Shown piece after piece: positions 59,688 to 64,000 of a stretch of DNA of 64,000 bases (position 1 is its first letter; each line of letters opens with the position of its first letter). A program made the translations under genes and the position numbers. The stretch spans positions 4,220,006 through 4,284,005 of the forward strand of contig OZ012690.1 in assembly GCA_963942565.1 (NCBI GenBank), given 5' to 3'. The notes under the pieces are model-generated. The model was not told where the DNA came from. It ran no database searches and was given only the letters and a program-made list of their open reading frames with translations. Origin of the DNA: Maea johnstoni (Eukaryota > Annelida > Polychaeta > Spionida > Magelonidae).

Positions 59688-59893
59688 CTGTAGAACACAC
59701 AATGTACGCGTCTGTTTGTATATATCGTACATAGCGTGTGGTTCCGCTTCGCTATATATAAAAACGCTGTACTTTTCTTTCCTGTACTTTGGCGCTGTCA
59801 GCAGCGGCTACCGTCACTAACAAAAATACGCTATGATGCAAAAACTCCCCAATTCGCTATATTTGGGACACACGTCATATGTGTGTTCTACAG
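59688..59893 (+). mobile_element. TA-flanked MITE, U8
   Basis: 206 bp, 14-bp inverted ends and both TA flanks intact. Confidence 0.8.
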
Positions 59894-60131
59894 TATTCAT
59901 ATTTAATTCCCATTCTATCTAATTAACAATTTTACAACTGGAGCGCATACTGGGCTTGACACAAATGGAAATATCTAAATAGCAGAGTAGTACCTTGGGT
60001 AATGTTTGACTGTAAGTCATTGTTATTGTTGGATCCAATTTCCCCTCCTTCAAATATTTTCAACCTTTTTTTCAGCTTTTACTCTATTTGATAAGTTATG
60101 TTCAAAGTTGTCAGGCAATGACAAATAAGGA

Positions 60132-60347
60132 TTAGCCCTTCCAATGCTATGGCTACTTTTGTCCAAAGCGCAAGAATGCAAAGATTTTCGAAAACCATAT
60201 AAACCCTGCCATGTTGGTACTCATTGGAAAGCCCTCGCTGAGTACTCTCAGATGAGTACCCACATGCCATGGTTTCGATGATTTTGCAGGATTTTTTTTT
60301 TGTTTTTTTGTTTTGGCCAATTTCGCCACCAGCAGCATAAGGGTTAA
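60132..60347 (+). mobile_element. PB1 MITE, slot g, U8
   Basis: Left TTAA changed to TTAG. T-run expanded in the centre. Confidence 0.75.
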
Positions 60348-60871
60348 GATAATATCAGAATATTGGTTTCAATACTAGTATCCACAATGGTGCAGGCTTG
60401 AATCTTTTAGCCACGCTTGAGATTGCATCCAATTCAACATTCATCCTTATGGTGAAATGAGGGACCATTCCAATAGCCAAAGTCCATGTAAACCTGTTAC
60501 CTGTCCACTGGTGACAGCCAGTGGTCCATGTCTCACTTCAAAACACCAGGATTGAAATTAATCAATGCATACCGTAAATTCTTGGAAATTTAGACCACCT
60601 TAGGAATTCGGGCAAAGTGCTGATTACAAAGTAACTAATGAGAAATCTGGGCAACCCTCAATCTATTGCCAGTTGCCATTACACATAACATGGACCTAAC
60701 TGTAAATCTTGCATCAATGTATTTTCAGAAAATATGGGCCACCCTGAACCCATAAAAATTTTGATTATTGAAGTGTCTCAAATCACCGAGAAATTACGGT
60801 AATGCAGCTTGGCAACTAGATGTATGAAGGATTCTGGGTAAAACAGAACAGTCGAAATTATCCTCAGTTGC

Positions 60872-61084
60872 TTAACCCTTCCAATGCTAAGGCTACTTTT
60901 GTCCAAAGCGCAAGAATGCAAAGATTTTCGAAAACCATCTAAACCCTGCCATGTTGGTACTCATTGGAAGGCCCTCGCTGAGTACTCTCAGATGAGTACC
61001 CATATGCCATGGTTTCGATGATTTTGCAGGATTTTTGGGTTATTTTGTTTTGGCCAATTTAGCCACCAGCAGCATAAGGGTTAA
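60872..61084 (+). mobile_element. PB1 MITE, new insertion private to U8
   Basis: Both TTAA flanks intact. The same site in U3 (20920-20923) and U4 (30733-30736) is a single TTAA in GCTTAACAGCC. Sequence is closest to the slot-g copies, so it probably came from one of them. Confidence 0.9.
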
Positions 61085-61659
61085 CAGCCATAGCAGAGTG
61101 TGCCCACTTCTGGGACCTGAACAACTTTCATGAACACAATTTCCAAACCTTTCTGTTCCTATAGTGCAAACCTCCAAAGATATGAAAATCTCCCTTTTTA
61201 AAAAACAATTTATAGGCTTATTTTGGTTGTAATCCATTGTGGAAATTCTCCGAGACGAAGACACATTCTAAAGTGAATGTAATTATGGTCCGATTTCTTC
61301 CTGAACTATTTCCGAAAAAGAATCGCTTCCTATAATGCATGTTTGTCTTGGTTCCAAAGTTCTGATTGCAGAAGGCTTCCATAGGCCTGGACCTAATAAT
61401 GGGCTTAAATTTAATTGTTGCCATAGCCACCTTGTAACAATGATCATTGTTGTCATAGTGACATTGTAAGTATGATTGTTGCCAGGACGATAGGTAAGTT
61501 CAAGTCCAGAGATAAGGCTAAGCCTTATGGTGCAATCCTCAAAGGTTTTCACATTTTGGAGGTTTTACTGTATGCCCTATGGCTCCCATTGCGTGTGTGA
61601 TCGTAATGATATTTAGGCACCTTGGCCGGCTTGCATGACACATGTGGTACTAGGATCCC

Positions 61660-61877
61660 TTATTCCTTCCAATGCTGAGGCTACTTTCATCCAACACACA
61701 ATGACGCGAAGATTTTTGAAAAACACCTAAACCCTGTAATGTTGGTATTCATTAGATAGCTTTCACTGAGTACTGAGTAATCCTAGATGAGTACCCATGC
61801 CAGGGTTTCGGTCATTTTATAGGTTTTTTGCATCATTTTGTATTGTCCAAATTAGCAATCACCAGCATAAGGGTTAA
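61660..61877 (+). mobile_element. PB1 MITE, slot h, U8
   Basis: Left TTAA changed to TTAT, right TTAA intact. Confidence 0.72.
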
Positions 61878-61971
61878 TGCTTCCTCAAGGGTCATGGTAT
61901 CCCTTAACTGTATCCTTAAGATTACTTGAAAGATAAGACTAAGGGAAATTATGGGTCCTAAGGAACCTTAC

Positions 61972-62113
61972 GGAATTCCTGCCTTCTGGATGTTTTACGC
62001 TGTACTTGTCTCCATACTCCAGAACGACAATTGTCTTTGATCTTTTTGAGCTGCTGTGGCTGGATCTCTTTCCCTTTCCTAGCGTTCCTGGGCCACATGT
62101 ATTCCTCCTCCTC
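61972..62113 (-). CDS. exon-like 142-nt stretch, U8 copy
   Basis: Best-formed copy: acceptor-like CTACAG before it and consensus donor GTAAGG after it on the minus strand, frame open (EEEEYMWPRNARKGKEIQPQ...). No upstream or downstream partner exon could be identified. Confidence 0.4.
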
Positions 62114-62126
62114 CTGTAGAGTACAG

Positions 62127-62330
62127 TTCACGTACATATCACGTACATATCACGTACATATCATGTACATTATCTTATACTTTTCACATAGATATCTTGT
62201 ACATTTCATGTACATATCATGTACATTTCACGTAAATTTCATGTACATATCATGTACATTATCTTATACTTTTCACATAGATATCTTGTACATTTCATGT
62301 ACATATCATGTACATTTCACATACATTCTC
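62127..62330. repeat. ATGTACAT minisatellite, expanded, U8
   Basis: About 200 bp of ATGTACAT/ACGTACAT words with a ~100-bp higher-order block repeated twice. Contains the empty ATTTCAC target of the foldback element at 62314-62320. Confidence 0.8.
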
Positions 62331-62474
62331 GGTGAACTAATTCCACAGCTGACCGGCGAATTTCAGCTGTGGTGTGACAATAATGCTTGGCTAAATCCAA
62401 AACTAGTCATCCTTTCACACCAAAAGTTGTTATTTTTTTGATCAGAACATTCTCCTCTTCTAAATTAACCCAAA

Positions 62475-62869
62475 TTATAGCGCATAGCTATGAAAATACC
62501 TAGGCTTGGAAAACACACTATGTACAGTGAGAAGCTGTTTCTGTGGCTTTAAAGTGGTCCCGGTTCACAGCAGGGAGCCAGGACCAAATCCAGAATGAGG
62601 CTCCAGAGCCGGGACCAAATCCAGGCTCAGCAACCACTAGAAAACATGACTTTTGTGTCATCTTCACAGAGTTGTTTGAATTTTTTTATCACTCAAACTC
62701 GCTATAATAGCCATTAAGACCCGCCACTGAGCATTGGTGCAGATTTGTAGCCTCTCCGTGGGTGTTTGTTGCAACGCTTCGGCCTTGGCGGCCTCAGCTT
62801 TTGCAACAAACACCTACGTCTCGGCTATAAATCTGCACCAAGGCTCAGCGGCGGATCTTAATCCCTATA
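62475..62869. mobile_element. composite foldback insertion private to U8
   Basis: 395 bp absent from other units, where CCCAAAACAATTGGGG is continuous. Left part runs from TTATAGCG to CGCTATAA (62475-62707). Right part (about 62709-62869) is a strong hairpin whose arms share GTGCAGATTT and TTTGTTGCAA words. No target duplication seen. Confidence 0.65.
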
Positions 62870-63401
62870 ACAATTGGGGGTCATATCGTGATTTTTTTTT
62901 TATGTGCCAAAATAGGTCAGAGTGACAGATCCGGCCCTCTGGTGGTCAACATCAGAAACGAGTCTGAGATAAACAAACACGATCACTTCCAGCTTGGTAT
63001 TCATACGCCCAAGCAACAAACTTCACTTTGTGGGCAATAAACAAAAGCCCAGTCCCTCCCCATTCCAAAAATACCATATTAGTTGAATGAAGTTGTATAT
63101 ATCTCCATTTATAGGCCTCGATTGGGCCTAGCCCCAGTTTTTATTGGAACTATGCAATGGTACTACTCGAAGGGATACAACATTTACTTCACCGACACCT
63201 TATACGTCGCTCATACTTGTGTGTGGGAATACCTATGTTCACATGAAATTCCTTTCCGGAGTATATTCTAAAATACTTCGAATAAATCGTACAGGTCATC
63301 ATATACATCTATCCATGTTTGTCTAAATTTGTCTAAATAAATCCCATGATCATCTCAGGATTACATTATTTTATTTGCATTTGCTTTAAACATCATTGAT
63401 A

Positions 63402-63584
63402 TCATATGAAATGTCTCTCGGTGAAATAAATTATTTGCCCTATTTGCCTTTTTTGATAAATTACCTCTTTGGTAATATCTACTATTAATTTTCCCTTTTT
63501 GTCGGTGCCTGAAATTATTTCCCTTTCAGCAAGTTTAAGATGGCCTCCCACAGTAGGATGGAGCCAGTTTACAAGTAGGTTCAT
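63402..63584 (-). CDS. minus-strand 60-codon ORF, U8 copy
   Basis: Lacks residues GIMR through an exact 12-nt loss, so the frame is kept. One R to I replacement and one synonymous CTC/CTA change. The overlapping plus-strand reading from ATGGCCTCCC gains a stop in this unit, so if either strand codes it is more likely the minus. Confidence 0.32.
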   Translation of the reverse strand: MNLLVNWLHPTVGGHLKLAEREIISGTDKKGKLIVDITKEVIYQKRQIGQIIYFTERHFI

Positions 63585-64000
63585 AGTTCTAATTGCGTTG
63601 TTGCAATAGAGAAAACATGGGATATTGTTTGTATTTCGGTTTTATTTATTTCATAAGACAATAGGGACATTTTGTAGTCTTTTATTTTCATAGTTTGTAA
63701 TTTAGATCATCATGGTCCTCCAACCAAATTAAAATAGTATATTGACCCAGAACGATAGCGACTTACACTAACAATTGTGGCTAGCTTATTTTCGACTCTA
63801 TACGGTCTATAAATCGTAATTCGATTATGATGAAAGACATCCATATTCTGAAAATATCTGGAAGGTACGATTACTTAGTTAATTAGTTAAGAAATGAAGC
63901 ACAAGATGGCATGGCAGTCTACACTCGAATACATACGTGAAACTGACACATTCTTGGTTATTACTAACAACAAAAGCATGACAAATTATCATGATATGAA

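Larger units (their letters stand above)
54996..64000 (+). repeat. array unit U8 (>=9.0 kb, cut by window end)
   Basis: Long-type unit with a complete middle section but with a ~290-bp deletion near 58860 and small losses near 55675, 56795 and 60858. Private gains: an extra piggyBac-type MITE (60872-61084) and a 395-bp composite insertion (62475-62869). Lacks the foldback element, the G-rich-end element and the 124-bp hAT MITE, so it shows the pre-insertion state at three sites. Confidence 0.93.

Noticed and set aside
62031-62441. Plus-strand 136-codon ORF with repeating YISCTFHV-like words
   Set aside because: It is the translation of the ATGTACAT minisatellite and runs antisense to the exon-like stretch.
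4492-64000. LTR elements, endogenous viruses or Polinton-like elements
   Set aside because: No long terminal repeats flanking a coding body, and no reverse transcriptase, integrase, capsid or polymerase-like reading was seen.

Overview
This looks like about 64 kb of nuclear DNA from an invertebrate animal: AT-rich, with no bacterial-style gene packing, no rRNA or tRNA gene, and many small non-autonomous DNA transposons (piggyBac-, hAT- and TA-target-type MITEs, foldback elements and a Helitron end). The species cannot be told from the sequence. A marine deuterostome or lophotrochozoan would fit, but that is a guess. No intact gene of a known family was recognised.

Layout. (1) Positions 1-4291 are a non-array flank: degenerate ~190-240 bp repeats, a pyrimidine-rich tract, a Helitron 3' end at about 1666-1691, a 436-bp foldback element, microsatellites and a 111-bp TA-flanked MITE. 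(2) 4292-4491 is a gap of 200 N. (3) 4492-64000 is a head-to-tail array of eight related units, taken here to start at the conserved word CATGTGTCTATTCATCTAAG: U1 4492-9399 (4.9 kb), U2 9400-14773 (5.4 kb), U3 14774-24510 (9.7 kb), U4 24511-33571 (9.1 kb), U5 33572-40717 (7.1 kb), U6 40718-47858 (7.1 kb), U7 47859-54995 (7.1 kb) and U8 54996-64000 (at least 9.0 kb, cut by the window end).

Each unit starts with about 1.8 kb of AT-rich spacer holding a reverse-oriented piggyBac-type MITE. A cluster of forward piggyBac-type MITEs follows, then an hAT-type MITE (or, in U1 and U2, the scar of its loss). The middle varies in length and carries nested MITEs, a TA-type MITE, an exon-like 142-nt stretch and an ATGTACAT minisatellite. 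The unit ends in a conserved tail with a minus-strand 60-64 codon ORF, a variable poly-C tract and a GC-richer stretch with the palindrome TGACGTCA. Unit length differences come from named events: insertions with clean target duplications and matching empty sites in sister units, and a few large deletions (4.2 kb in the U1/U2 ancestor, 2.7 kb in the U5-U7 ancestor).

The units are mosaics. U4 and U5 are almost identical on the left, U5-U7 share a deletion on the right, U1 and U2 are near twins, and so are U6 and U7. This is what unequal crossing-over or gene conversion in a young array would give. Coding evidence is weak. Several candidate ORFs lie on the minus strand in the same order in each unit, but their copy-to-copy changes look close to neutral. 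The most secure content is the set of dated mobile-element events.
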